Shown: positions 23,190 to 34,379 of the stretch, piece after piece | How positions within the stretch are numbered: position 1 is the first letter of the stretch | Layout of the letters: each line of letters starts with the position of its first letter | DNA from: Platerodrilus igneus | Lineage: Eukaryota > Arthropoda > Insecta > Coleoptera > Lycidae | Length of the DNA: 64,000 bases | Assembly (NCBI GenBank): GCA_036346225.1 | Contig: JARFIW010000905.1 | Span: 868,001 to 932,000, forward strand | Direction: 5' to 3' | Made by a program: the position numbers and the translations under genes | The notes under the pieces: model-generated | What the model was told of the DNA's origin: nothing | Databases searched by the model: none | Seen by the model: the letters and a program-made list of their open reading frames with translations, nothing else

Positions 23190-23424
23190 CACGTTGAATT
23201 AAAATAAATTAAATTAAGTATGCGTTTTTATTTGCTTTTAAAAACTGGTTTTCTTTATGAACCTATTACTTTTCAATCCTTAATTATAAAAACACGTCAA
23301 TACTTGTTCATTTAAATTAAATCATTGACATACATTTTTCGCATAAATAAATTGTTTGTTTCTCTATACAGGGTGTTTGAAATTGCATTGCTTACCCAGA
23401 ATTTAACTCTTTGAATCCATAACA
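23190..23424 (-). repeat. TAL1 putative solo LTR, second segment
   Basis: Begins with the right-hand CACG duplication and completes TAL1 after the Gypsy A insertion. It ends ...ATAACA against a TA array, so TAL1 starts with TG on the minus strand. It contains CTATACAGGGTGT near 23366, also found at the same place in TAL4 (56856) and, modified, in TAL5 and TAL6. Confidence 0.6.
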
Positions 23425-23442
23425 ATATATATATATATATAT
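23425..23442 (+). repeat. (TA)n array 2
   Basis: Eighteen bases of alternating AT joining TAL1 to TAL2, with no other sequence between them. Confidence 0.95.
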
Positions 23443-25167
23443 TGCTATGATAAGAGGGTAGTTCAAGAGTAGATTAAGCCATACGGGCCGTAGAATAAAT
23501 GTAAATAGTTTTAACGTTAAGGAAATCAAACAATTCTACCAATTATAGGAGGAAATCGACTATTTTACCAAAGGTCAATAGCGAGCACACTGTATAGAAA
23601 TTATATTTTTTATTACATAAGAAAAAAGCTCATTTTGCATTAATTTAACTAAAATAATAATGTGTACGTCGTATAATATGTTTTAAGTTAAATTTATAAG
23701 TTCAGAATTGGAAAGAAACGTGTAGATAAGGTTATAAAGGCAACAAATTGCATCAATATAAGCACGTAATCGGTAAAGATAAACGAACTGGAATTCTAGC
23801 TATTTAAGAACATCCTCAAAAATGGCAACGCATGAATAAGTAAACGCATTCTAATACGTCATTATTAGAAAATAAATACGTGACCAGGAATATTACATTT
23901 GCGGAAAAATCCAACATATTTTTAAGAACAAATAAATAACAGACGGTTCGTTATACGATAAGGTTTGGGCTATAAGCGACACAAATATAAAATACGCGAC
24001 AGAATAAAAGAAATATTTGGAAATTTTAAGAATATACTGTGATATACAGAACGCTTATGTGATCGGCAGAGCATTTCATCAAGAATTAAACTAGGGAATT
24101 TTGAGAAATACCAAGGTCTACAAGACATATGCGCAAAGTACAAGCCTTGATCGACGAAAACGCCAATTAAAACGTTATAAGGTGGAGCTTATAAATATGA
24201 TAAGAAACTCAAAAATAAGCAGTTTGTCCTCAACAAGGCACAAATCACGTCGATATAAAGTAAAAGTTTACGAACTACTGACAATTTGTAAAAATTCAAT
24301 AATTCAGTAAAAGCGAAAGATGAAAGTGCCAAATTTGTGCGACATAAAATAGCTGTTCTAGCGTAAACGGCTTCAATTAAAGGTCCGAATAAGGCTCTGA
24401 AAAAAAGGTTTGAATAAAGATTTAAATGTACGTCTAAATAAATACTCTAAATACATATTTAAATAATACGTCTGAAAATACGTCTAAATAAATTATTACA
24501 TGGAAATATAAAATAAACGTGGAGATACTCAAAGGTACCCCAGAAATCAGAGAAAAAAAATACAAGCAACCATCAATCCATTATTCTGGCCAATCAAGTG
24601 AAGCAAGTCCAGCTGTAACAATCAAGGGCTACTGAACACAAATGATATGAGGCAATTCCAGTGACAAACAAAGAAAACGCAGGTTAGAAATATCTAAATT
24701 CTTATTAGTTAAAAGATTTGCTATATATTATATATCTGTAAGAGTCAACAAAAAGGCCATTTAAAAATTTGAAAATAAGGAAAGCATCTTTGAATGTTCG
24801 AAAGTTACTTAAGAGTAATTAAAAATATATTTTTGCTGGTTTTCAGGAAATTATAAACTTAGTGAATGTTAATGTTCTATTCAGGGGCTAAATTTTGAAT
24901 TTACATAAAACTGTACATATTATCGATCATTATATTGTGTAATCTTTGGATTGCTTCATTTAATTAATTTAACAGTTAAGTAGTAGAAAGAAAAAAGATT
25001 AAACAATCTTTATTGTCGTGAAGTAGGGCATGCTGTGTTTTTGAGCTAGCCAAGGCAGGACAAATTACGTAAAATTTAAAGGAATTCACAGCAAAATTAA
25101 GGAAGAAACATTCGTAGGATTTTCACTAAAATGTTTAATGACACCAATCAAAGGGCATAGCACAGCA
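23443..25167 (+). repeat. TAL2 putative solo LTR (plus orientation)
   Basis: Starts TGCTATGATAAGAGGG and ends GGGCATAGCACAGCA, each against TA sequence. It is homologous to TAL7 along its length, for example GTACGTCGTATAATATGTTT near 23666, ATTCTGGCCAAT near 24583 and TTTTTGCTGGTTTTCAGGAAA near 24830. GAGCTAGCC at 25043 is shared with TAL1, TAL4 and TAL5 on their minus strands. Near the 3' end it contains AATGACACCAATCAAAGGG, resembling the decayed primer-site block of the TAL3 LTR. No coding frame. Confidence 0.6.
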
Positions 25168-25903
25168 ATATATATCGATGTAATAAAGAGGTTATAAGAG
25201 GCCATTGGACACCTAAATTCTATGCAAAACCCACCCAAGAAAACCCAAAAACGCAAAACGTTGAAATCCCCAATATTTAACGTCACTATCCTGTATAAAT
25301 ATAGGCGTAATTATTTGATAAAGTAAAAAGAAGTTTTAATTAATCATGTAATTTATCCATGTAAATTTTTTTCAGCAGAGTGAGATATTCTGTGCAAGGT
25401 AATAGTCAAAAGATACCTTAGAAAAGCGTTTAAAAATACTGAAATCTGTATTTTATTAGAATACAAAATCAATCAAGAAAGAAATTGCAATTAATTGTTT
25501 CGTGTATAAATGATTACCATTCATTTTATGCTATAAATAAAAAGTCATTCATTCCATATGCGTTAAAACAGAACACACCTGTGTATAGAACATTAGCTTC
25601 AATTATCAGTATTCAATTGCATTTGCAAAGTATAAAGAAGCCTTTATTGAAAGTACTAGATAATTTTCCGTGTGTAAAATATTTGCTTCATTTACCGTAA
25701 GAATAATATCAAGCTTGTTGCATTTGCAAATCATAAAAACACAATTGCGAGCTTTAATTAATTATTTAATTAATTTTTCGTGTGTAGATTGTTTAAAAAC
25801 AGAAATAAAATATTCAATTTTGTTAAAAACTTCAAGAATCTTTTTATTAATGAAGAATGCGTCACGTTACTAGGAAATGATGTAAAAGTCAGTTATTTCC
25901 ATT
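25168..25903 (+). other. Short TA run, then unrecognised AT-rich sequence
   Basis: ATATATAT at 25168-25175 borders TAL2. The rest has no convincing gene. Faint internal repetition is seen: TTTCGTGTRTARAT recurs near 25498, 25667 and 25777, and GCATTTGCAAA twice (near 25620 and 25720), suggesting an old diverged tandem array. Confidence 0.4.
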
Positions 25904-26333
25904 TGTTGACGCCGGTAACAAATTCATTTCCATTTTAACTATAAATTTATTATTTGATAAATTATTGCCATAATAGCATTCATTTCTATGCATATTAATT
26001 TGTAGATAAATTAAAACATGTGCCGATTCTGACAATAACTAAATTAATACTCATCAACAAACATTGGAGTGATTCGGTTCTCTTGTAAATATTAGTGTTA
26101 CGTATTCGACAAAATAACCTCTTTTTAACCGTCTTAGAAAGTGTAAGCTCATTGTTTCTTTTTTATACAGTTTAGAATATACAGACCGCTGTCTTAACCA
26201 AGCGTTAATATTTGGTTACCTTCGGCCACCGATTGTCAGTAGCTGCAATTTTGCGCTATAAAAAACCGGGTCGTAAGGATTGTTTTGCTCGTCCATGCCT
26301 CAGCTCATTTGTAAGAATCGTTCAATGAAGTTA
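25904..26333 (+). repeat. BEL 5' LTR (to the insertion of transposon E)
   Basis: TGTTGACG start; about 160 bp alignable to 36904-37060, for example AACAAATTTATTTTCATTTTAAC and CGTATTCRACAAAATAA. A core promoter-like TATAAAAAA lies at 26257-26265. The exact end is unclear because transposon E interrupts at 26334; LTR sequence may continue after 34044. Confidence 0.75.
26331..26333 (+). repeat. Target-site duplication of transposon E, left (TTA)
   Basis: TTA here and TTA at 34045-34047 flank the inverted termini. A 3-bp duplication is short, so the evidence is the combination with the TIRs. Confidence 0.65.
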
Positions 26334-26353
26334 TAGTAGGGGAGGCCGAGAGG
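26334..26353 (+). repeat. Transposon E left TIR
   Basis: TAGTAGGGGAGGCCGAGAGG; partner at 34025-34044 in inverted orientation, with mismatches at four of 20 positions. Confidence 0.75.
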
Positions 26354-27216
26354 CTAAATGAGGATGTTGTCGAGCGTCGTGGGGACCTATTGAATTGTGA
26401 AGATTAGATGCTAAGAGGAAAAAAAGGTTATATGATGTATGTCGTTTCAGTGGAGGGGGGAGCGTGTACAGGTTTTAAAAAATGTAAAAACACAGCGACA
26501 ATGAAATACTCGAGCGCGTCAGATATTAATAGTGTAAACGACCCACGTGTTTCTGATAACGGAGGAATATTAATCTGACAGTTTGTGTTGTGGAGGTAGC
26601 TGTAGGAAGAGATCGAAAAAACAAAAAAAAATAATTTCTCGAGCGCAAAAGATTTTCATAGGGAATGTTAATTGGACCCTAGAGAAGCTCCTATTCAAAA
26701 AAAACTGACGATTTGGACGCGACCAAGGGTCATGCAAAAAAAAATCGTGACCTTGAAATACTCGAGCGTGTTAGATTAAGATATAGAAGGTTCTGGTTGA
26801 TGTCCTGAACGTGCTGATCCATAATCTGACAACTATGTGGGGGAATTTCATTAATCTGCCGGTTTGAAAATTTTTGTTTCAATAAATCTTGCACAGACTG
26901 CATGCTCGAAATCAAAAAAATGCGAACATATTTTCTATGTATTTTTGCCTCCTGTTTACAAATATGACAACAGAAATTGGCGGTCGGTTATATTTTCGCC
27001 GCTATTTTGAAAAAACGTCATAAAAACATGATTTTTTAAAATTTACTTTGAAGAATACAATGGTGTAAAAAAATGGTTGAACAAAAAATGCAGAGCCAGG
27101 AAATTCTGAAAAGCTGCATGTATATACAAATTGTATACAGCGTTGTCGTATTTGTGGTTGAAACCGTATACGTTAAAAATAAGATAAGCAATACATAAGT
27201 AACCATTGAAGTCCCT
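26354..27216 (+). other. Transposon E left subterminal region
   Basis: Noncoding. It holds CTCGAGCGCGTCAGAT at 26502, CTCGAGCGCAAAAGAT near 26637 and CTCGAGCGTGTTAGAT near 26762, interspersed with AATCTGAC or AATCTGCC blocks. The mirror-image set lies at 33660-34015. Such arrays are usually transposase binding sites. Confidence 0.6.
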
Positions 27217-27301
27217 TAGTCTTCATCGTCAGTGGTAAATTCGTCATCTTCATATTCAAAGATCGATTCCATTTCGTCCTTGTTATTTACATCTTGCGTA
27301 T

Positions 27302-27384
27302 CTGGAACAAGAAATGGTTATGATACTTAATCTTTTATTTATTTCATTATACTAAGACAATACATATTGAAGAAAAAAACATAC
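27302..27384 (-). other. Probable spliceosomal intron in the transposon E gene (83 nt)
   Basis: Donor CAG/GTATGT, pyrimidine-rich acceptor TTTCTTGTTCCAG. The downstream exon (27301-27217) continues as DTQDVNNKDEM and ends in a strongly acidic tail. Confidence 0.65.
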
Positions 27385-27988
27385 CTGAATCTGGAGAATT
27401 CCCTACACATCAAGTGTTATTACAACATCTTCGTAAGCTTGTGGTAGTTGTTTACCAACGAACCAGGACATTTCCAATTTTCCATTGACATTTGTCCAAC
27501 CAAAATCTGCTGGAGACGTGCCATTGAACATTCGAGTGTGGGCACTCCTCCACAAGGACGTAATATATCTCGTTCGGAGTACGTGCTGGCGTAACTCCGA
27601 TTGACAAGGTGGTAAGTTGCATGCATCGTAATTACCCACATTCAACAAGAAGGGCTGTGATGTGTCTGATACTGTATACGTCTTGTAGAAGATTGCAATC
27701 CTAGTTCGGCTGACATCATTTATTTTTTTAAACCATACATATGGCAGATAAAACGTTCGATGGTGTTAAAGGATTTATCAATGTTATAATCTTCCGATCC
27801 CAAGTCTGCAAATTCCTTTTGAAAAGTTGGACAATTCATTACAGTATCTAAAGGTTTTTTTTTTCGTCTACAAAAAGTTGGATTGTAATCACATCCCGTT
27901 AGCGCATGTAGAGCTGGTAGTGCTTGTAAAAGTAGTGGGCCTAGCTTATGAGAAAAAGCGGAAACGTTGATATATCGGCGTGCATTAC

Positions 27989-28049
27989 CTATTAAGATAC
28001 ATTAAATGTAAGGTAAACATGAAAATTGTAATTGGAAAAAGTGCATTAC
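27989..28049 (-). other. Probable intron in the transposon E gene (61 nt)
   Basis: GTAATG donor and TTAATAG acceptor. Splicing joins the exon ending MDLGV to NARRYINVSAF in frame. Both intron borders share the 9-bp word GTAATGCAC, so a small tandem insertion is an alternative. Confidence 0.55.
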
Positions 28050-31000
28050 CTACTCCAAGATCCATCCAAATTTTCACAGATGCTTCAAGATGTTCCATAT
28101 TGGCCAACATGATAACCACAATATCTGTATCAGAGGTTCTGATTGTAATAGCAGAATCTTCTTTTATTTTACATACTAGAAATACTATTTTTGTATCCGC
28201 TTCTTCATGATCAGGACATGACACTTAATAATCGATGTTTCGCGTTACTTTATTATCGGTAACAGAATATACTAACACTAATCGTCACTCAGATATATTG
28301 TTTTGTTACCAATAATCGTAGCCACCTCTTGATCAGCCCAATGATCGATTAGAAACTTCACAAGAACTTCTTTGAACTTCATATTTTTCAAATCTTTTGC
28401 AAAGTTGCTGTTCTCGTTTATTGAGGACCGGAGATGTAGAAATCTTTGTCATTCACATTACCTCGAAGAGCATGCTCACAATCTTTGATCGAAGGTGTGA
28501 AGTAGCGATCAAATACAATGGCTATTCGACTTGGTGAATTACTGACAAGATATTGCAAAATCTTCTTTAACAAATCTCTAAAACTGCGCGGCATTTGTTT
28601 GAAAGTATGTAAAAAAAAGAGAAGCCATCTACAGTCACAAAATCTAGCTGGTATAGCGGTTCATCCACTTCCTCAAGTTTTTTTCCAACTCTTGAACCAG
28701 TACGGACTTAACAGTCTTATTAATGGAACCATCTATATGGCAGAGTGATAGCGGAACTGGAGTTATTGGAAAACAGAGTACTTTTTCAACATCTACGTTC
28801 GTGTCTAATGATAGAGCTAATAACCGACCGAATAAATCACGCTGTAATTTGACTTCAAGTACTTTTTGTCCTATTTTCATTGTCTTTTTCTTCATCTTCA
28901 AACTTGCAAAAATCAGTACCTGATTTTTTTTCAATAATTCGTGAAATTTCTCTGAATTTATGTTACATTCCGTTATCAATTGATCGCACAAGAATGTTCC
29001 GAATGACACTGCATTGAACAAGCTATTTACTACTTCCGAAGTGGTAGCCTGTCCAGTTGAAATATTGTACGGTTGATTTATATCTATTGAAGGAGAAAAT
29101 TGGTTGATGGTCTGTTGGATACTATGCAAGAAAGCTTCAATTTGTTTACGATGTTTTTTTATTCGATCTGGATGAAGGTCAGCGGCGATGTCTTAATGAC
29201 TGTTATTAAGTCCTGTACGAGTTAAAACATGTAAAATTATTCGAGTTAGAGCCCCATGATTTCGTGCCCAACGTTGTCTAACAGAGATGGAGTTTGTTAG
29301 ATTAACGATTCCAGTGAGTCGGCGTGCTGCTTCACCGTTGATCGTCTGTTCCAGCGTTAAATATACCGGGATCCGCGAGAAAGGTTTACTGGTTCTTCTG
29401 ATACCAAATGAGCCTTTAGCTATTTCGGTTCGCAGGCCTGGATGTGTGTTATCTACATGTTGTAGTTGATTGATGTAGTACACTAGCCATCGACTGTAGT
29501 TTTGCTGATTGTAATAGAAAAATAAGCACACGATCTTTTCAAGTGAATAAAAGTATAAATCTGAATCCCGACTTTAATACTTTTAATAAATAAATGATAC
29601 AGATTTATGAAATCGATGTACATAGTATAAAATTGCGCCGTTTTTCCGTGCTTGCCTTCTAAAGTGTCCGCTGTATATTGCTCATAAGATCGAATTAGAT
29701 GTTGTGTTCGTGTATGCCGTATTTGTGGAGAGATATCTTTATGCTGCATGAATGTGGTGAGATATTCTATTACTGATTCTTGGACTGTAAAATGTTGCTT
29801 TTCCAAAGATGACTCAAAATGCAATTGCTGCAGTGTTAATGCCATTAGGGAGTGTAACCGTTTAGATCTACTACAATTTTTTTCTGCGATAAAACCTGCA
29901 ACTGAACCATTAGCAATCAGGTCATGTTCATTCATAATATGGGTCAGTCCACATTCTTTTGTGAAGGTGCCAACTGCTTTGAAAAAAGCCATCTCAATAT
30001 GGAAGGCCCCCATATGAATGAGAATTTGTCGAATTTAGTAGATTCTTGAGCTTGAATGCAATAACTTGTCTGAGCAGTAGCTAAATCGTAAGTGACTTGG
30101 ATGAATGGAGCTTCACATTCTCTTGCGATCTCTTGACTCAATTCTAGAGTTTGCAAAACTGTAGAATGGTTAGTGGGAGAGTCGTTTATTGGTGTAAGAT
30201 AAGATTCATTTTGGACGGATGAATTGTCAATAAAAATTTTGCTATGATATCCCACCCACATTGGAACATCTGGTATTCTATACATATGCACCAACATCCA
30301 CATAATATCTAATCGTTTCAATATAATCCCATTTTCTGGAGCTTCATTGGGTGCGGAAAGGTCCAGCTGATTCCAGATTCCAATTTTTACTTTTTTTGCA
30401 TATGGGCGCATGTCGAAAGTAATTTCATCGAAGGTTAGGCCGTACATTCAGAAATATTATAATGTGCACGCTTATTGGAAGTTGAATTTTCAATGTCACT
30501 GACAGCTGGAGGTACGACAGGCAATGTATCTTCATTCCGAACGTCTTGATAAATTATCCCCACTGTGTCGTGAAGAGTGTCTTTACCACTCAGAGTTTTA
30601 ACAAAGCGATCGAAATTATCAAAAGCTACTGCAGTATTCAATCAGGGAGATGCAAAATATCTTCAGGACACACGTAGGAACTGTTTGCCGTTGAAAATGT
30701 CAATTCAGTCTCTAACTCTTCCAGAATAGTATAAGAGCAGCATTTTCCATATTTGGATAGTAAATTGATTATTTTTTTGCTGTTACACAAGCTCTTTACT
30801 GCTAGACCCAAAGTAATATGCTTAGAAGTTTTGATTTTGTGGCTGGAAGTAGCGTATATCATATCTTGTCCGAGAGAAAAAATTGCAAGATCGGTATTTT
30901 TGCTCTTTTCACGTACTTTTCTTGAGATGTGAGAAACATCACCCCCAAACTAATGTTTCTAAGTAGCACGTTAAAAGTTCTGGCACATTATCGCACTCGC

Positions 31001-32051
31001 CTCTAATTAAATCTTCAGCAGTGTAATTATCAGGCAATTTTGTGGTAGTAGAGTTCAAAATTTCTCCTCTGAGTTTTGCTGCCACTGAACGTATACTTTC
31101 TTTCAATGCCATAGTTTGAAACAAATCACTATAAGTAAGAATATGGCCGGAAAATGGAGCAATAAATTTTTTCTTTTCAGCATAAATAATCTTGATCTTC
31201 TTGTAAAAAGTTTCCATTTACTTTCTTTTCAAATGCCGATCTGAAAATGAAATGCTGCTGATAGATTCGGACAAAAGCTGTTCGATGATTAAATTCTGAT
31301 ATTTTTTTTGACAGGCATTTTTTGTTTTTGACCACGTATTCCTCCAACATCTCGCATAGCATGACATAAGCGATGTTGGATGCCCTCTTCTTTTTAACAA
31401 AGTCACTGTCATCTCCTTTCGAAATGTCTCGCAAGTACTCATCTTTATAACATTTATGATAAGGAATGTTAGAATCATTAAAAAAGGAACTGATTTTTTT
31501 ATAATATTTATACGTCATTATGTTCGGTAGCTACACTTTTTAACAGATCGATAGTTCGAAATCTGTTAACTGCCAATGGAACTTCACGGCCATGATGTCG
31601 CTTACGTGATCTTTCGCATATGAAGGACTTTACTACTGGCAAATCCTCATTACTGTCAGGTGTGCGAACCACATCATCAGAATAATCGAAGTCACGGTCG
31701 CAGTTGTTGGATCCTCCCGCTTTGAAAATATTCCATCGATAAGAAACATTATTATTATTATTACTATTGGAGTCTTGACGAAACCAGGAACACATGCATG
31801 ACTCATACATAAAAGAACCAAAAAAAAAAAAACAAAAAGTAAAGTATTAAGTAAAAAAGGTAAAACTAACGAAATCCATTTTTTTAAATTACAAAATCTG
31901 TTTTAAATTATAATTTGGTAATTATGAATTCATTTAATTATTATAAACAATTTTGTTTATGTCTTGTACATTCACATACATTATGAAATTATTCATTTCA
32001 GACATATTTTTTTCAATCCTTTCAATAAATGAAATTTTAATAAAAAAAGGT

Positions 32052-32925
32052 TTTCAAGTTAAACGTAGGGAAATACGTGTTAAATTTTCAATTGCTAGAA
32101 ATAGCGTTATTTTAAAAAATACGATTATAAAGGCTAACTCAAGTAAACGAGAAATTTTAGATTAATTAATGGAATACTAGTTTACTTCAAATTGAAGCGC
32201 ATTCTCTTGAAAATAAATAAAAATAAGTATCTACGAAACGTTGACAGTTATGTACTGTATTTGGAACGAAAATACAAAAGATTCTACTGGCTCAGTTGTA
32301 ATTCGTTTAGGTAGCAATCAGAAGTCCCGAGTTCAAGCCCCTTCTCGGTCAGTAATTTTTACTTTTTTTTTAATGAAATAAATATTTTATATTGTATACC
32401 ACTATTTAAAAAGAATAAACAATAACTAATCTGTTTTTAAATAATTTAATATTTTAATAAGTAGGTTTAATGTGCAAAGTATAAATGTATTTTGCTAATT
32501 TTTTTACAATAAAGAGGCCAAACCAAAAAGCTGCATTGCAGGTGTTATTTGTTTTTTAAATAATGGTAAACAATGTAGTTGCCGTAAAATAATTTTTTTT
32601 TTTAAAGTAAAAACTACTGACCGAATGGCGGTTTGAAAACTCGGGACTTCTGATTGCCACGTAAACGCATTACAACTGCGCCAGTAGTCCGGTCTTGTAT
32701 TTTTGTTCCAAATACAGTACATAACCGTCAACGTTTCGTAAATACTTATTTTTATTTATTTTCAAGAAAATGCGCTTCGATTTGAAGTAAACTAAGTAAT
32801 TCATGAATTAATCGAAAATTTCTTGGTTATTTAAGTTAGCTTTTGTAATCGTATTATTTAAAATAATGCTATTTCTGGCAATTGAAAATTTAACATGTAG
32901 TTTCCTATGTTTACTTTGCAAAGGA
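32052..32925. repeat. Foldback element with about 320-bp inverted arms
   Basis: Left arm about 32052-32372, right arm about 32600-32925, spacer about 226 bp. Paired blocks include TGTTAAATTTTCAATTG with CAATTGAAAATTTAACA, and ATCAGAAGTCCCGAGTT with AACTCGGGACTTCTGAT. The arms have diverged by small changes, so it is not an assembly artefact. Each arm carries a tRNA-like segment. It interrupts the transposon E gene between its N-terminal exon and the next coding piece. Confidence 0.8.
32284..32355 (+). pseudogene. tRNA-like segment in the foldback arm
   Basis: TGGCTCAGTTG (A-box-like) at 32288 and GAGTTCAAGCCC (B-box-like) at 32329, spaced as in a tRNA. A diverged partner lies on the minus strand at about 32617-32690. 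The cloverleaf is imperfect, so it is a tRNA-derived SINE-like relic, not a working tRNA gene. Confidence 0.5.
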
Positions 32926-33199
32926 CACACCCAGTATATTATAAGCATTATATAATTATCACCATAGTGACATTCACTTACTCATCCGTTAATGTATCAG
33001 CAACCTGAATTGTCGTGGGAAAAACATATTCGGAATCTTCTCCAGATACTTTCGGAACATTAGTACATTCCGCTGCACATTCCTGTTGCTTTTCATATGC
33101 AGACGGTATTTTGATCGCTGTAAACCGTTTATAGCACTGCGCGTGATAGTCGTCGTTTGATGACATATCGTCTGAGAATTCCAGATCATAGTTATCACG

Positions 33200-34024
33200 T
33201 GATTTCCTTCAAACCGGTTTACTTCGACAATACTCCAAAACCGTCTTGCATTTTTCTTTACTTTCTCACGTAAATTTAATCACTTTTTCGCATGATTTTT
33301 CTCTACAAAATACACAGTTTGTACTTATTGTGGTACAAAAAATTCAAGTGACAGCGGGTTTAATGAAATAAACTTGTTTGTAGACTCGATGAAAATAAAT
33401 AATTGAATGCATTGTATATTCGAATACGTTAACGTGCTGTGACCAACTGTTATGCATCGTGTCGACGGAGACGGTATGATTGTACTGTACAGGGAAAGTA
33501 TACGAGGGTGCGAGAAGGAAAGGGGCGCACTGACAGTGCGAGAGAATAAGAGATAGAGAAACAGTGGGGAAAGGAAGAGACGCGCGGAATGGGTAATACA
33601 ATTCTCAACCACTGCGCGCACCGTACTTCATTAATGATTTTATCCACTTCGGTTTGTGTAAATCGTCAGATTATATTATTCCCGTAATCCTTAAATAATT
33701 TCCTTCAAAATAAAAAAAAATGTAACCGCGCTCGAGAAAATCCAGGTTACGTTTTTTTTTTAACTTTGTGACTCCCCATTTCCTTACGTCACACTGAAAT
33801 CGTCAGATTATTGAAATGTATACTTTTCTACATGTAATTAACACATCATACCTTAATCCGACGCGCTCGAATTTTTCGAACGATCGATTTTTTTTACTAA
33901 TCTGACGGGCTTCCCTGAACCTCCAGCTCTATATAGTGGTTCGATATTTCGTGGGGGTACTTATTAGGGTGCAATCTTTTCCCCTATATGTTATTCTGAT
34001 GCGCTCGAGTAAATCCCAAAATTC
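33200..34024 (+). other. Transposon E right subterminal region
   Basis: Noncoding. Inverted counterparts of the left-end motif lie near 33725 (GCGCTCGAG), 33862 (CCGACGCGCTCGA) and 33998 (CTGATGCGCTCGAG), with TCGTCAGATTA at 33663 and 33799. The gene promoter would have to lie here or just downstream of it. Confidence 0.55.
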
Positions 34025-34044
34025 CCGCTTGGCCTCCTTTACTA
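34025..34044 (-). repeat. Transposon E right TIR
   Basis: Complement reads TAGTAAAGGAGGCCAAGCGG; followed by the TTA duplication at 34045-34047. Confidence 0.75.
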
Positions 34045-34379
34045 TTAACTTAAACAGTTGTATGTTAAACAGACTTATCGCGCTCTGTTGTCACATAAGC
34101 TTTTCTACTTCAGATTCACTTATCTATGTTTGCAATAGTAAATACATTTGAAAACGTAAACAATACAAAACATTTTTTAAAAATTTACATATTTACATAG
34201 CTACATCATAACAACAACTTGTTGGAAATCGCCGAATTATTGATATCGCGAGGCACTTATCACAATGAGTAAAACGGTTAATAGATTAAAAGCACTTTAA
34301 TTTAAAAAAAACTTATTTTCAAAGAAGTCAAATTCTTTGCGATAAAAGTAAAAATATTTAAGATCCAATAATTTTAAGA

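Larger units (their letters stand above)
27217..33166 (-). pseudogene. Transposon E gene: zinc-like N-terminus, conserved core, XPG/FEN-like C-terminal motifs
   Basis: Read leftward. An N-terminal exon (33166-32978) has YHAQCYKRFT, a Cys/His element. After the foldback insertion the frame is broken into about ten pieces. Recognisable blocks are NFDRFVKTLSGKDTLHDTVG near 30600, MGAFHIEMAFFKAVG near 30010, EQTINGEAARRLTG near 29340 and IAIVFDRYFTPSIKD near 28520. Then come DHEEADTK and IRTSDTDIVVIM (28215-28120) and, after an intron, ALHALTGCDYNPTF near 27920. The last three match, in order, the E-x-A-D/E, D-x-D and G-x-DY signatures of XPG/FEN nucleases. LPPCQSELRQHVLRT follows at 27600, and a short acidic last exon ends at 27217. 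The family function is unknown to me; the nuclease call is inference. Many frameshifts. Confidence 0.6.
26334..34044 (-). mobile_element. DNA transposon E with XPG/FEN-like nuclease motifs, 7.7 kb
   Basis: Terminal inverted repeats: TAGTAGGGGAGGCCGAGAGG at the left and, on the complement, TAGTAAAGGAGGCCAAGCGG at the right (16 of 20 match). Flanked by TTA/TTA inside a BEL element. Subterminal zones at both ends repeat the motif CTCGAGCGCGTCAGATT in inverted orientation. One long, broken, intron-containing gene runs on the minus strand, and a foldback element lies at 32052-32925. The gene belongs to a family I remember as repeated uncharacterised proteins in cnidarians and arthropods. The 3-bp TSD plus FEN-like motifs recalls the Academ superfamily; that link is from memory. 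Confidence 0.72.

Noticed and set aside
32284..32355. Functional tRNA gene
   Set aside because: A- and B-box-like words are present but acceptor and anticodon stems do not pair well and the copy sits in a foldback arm; treated as a tRNA-derived relic.
27217..33166. Host protein-coding gene on the minus strand
   Set aside because: It is bounded by TIRs and a TSD inside a BEL element, is frameshifted, and resembles a repeated transposon-type protein family.
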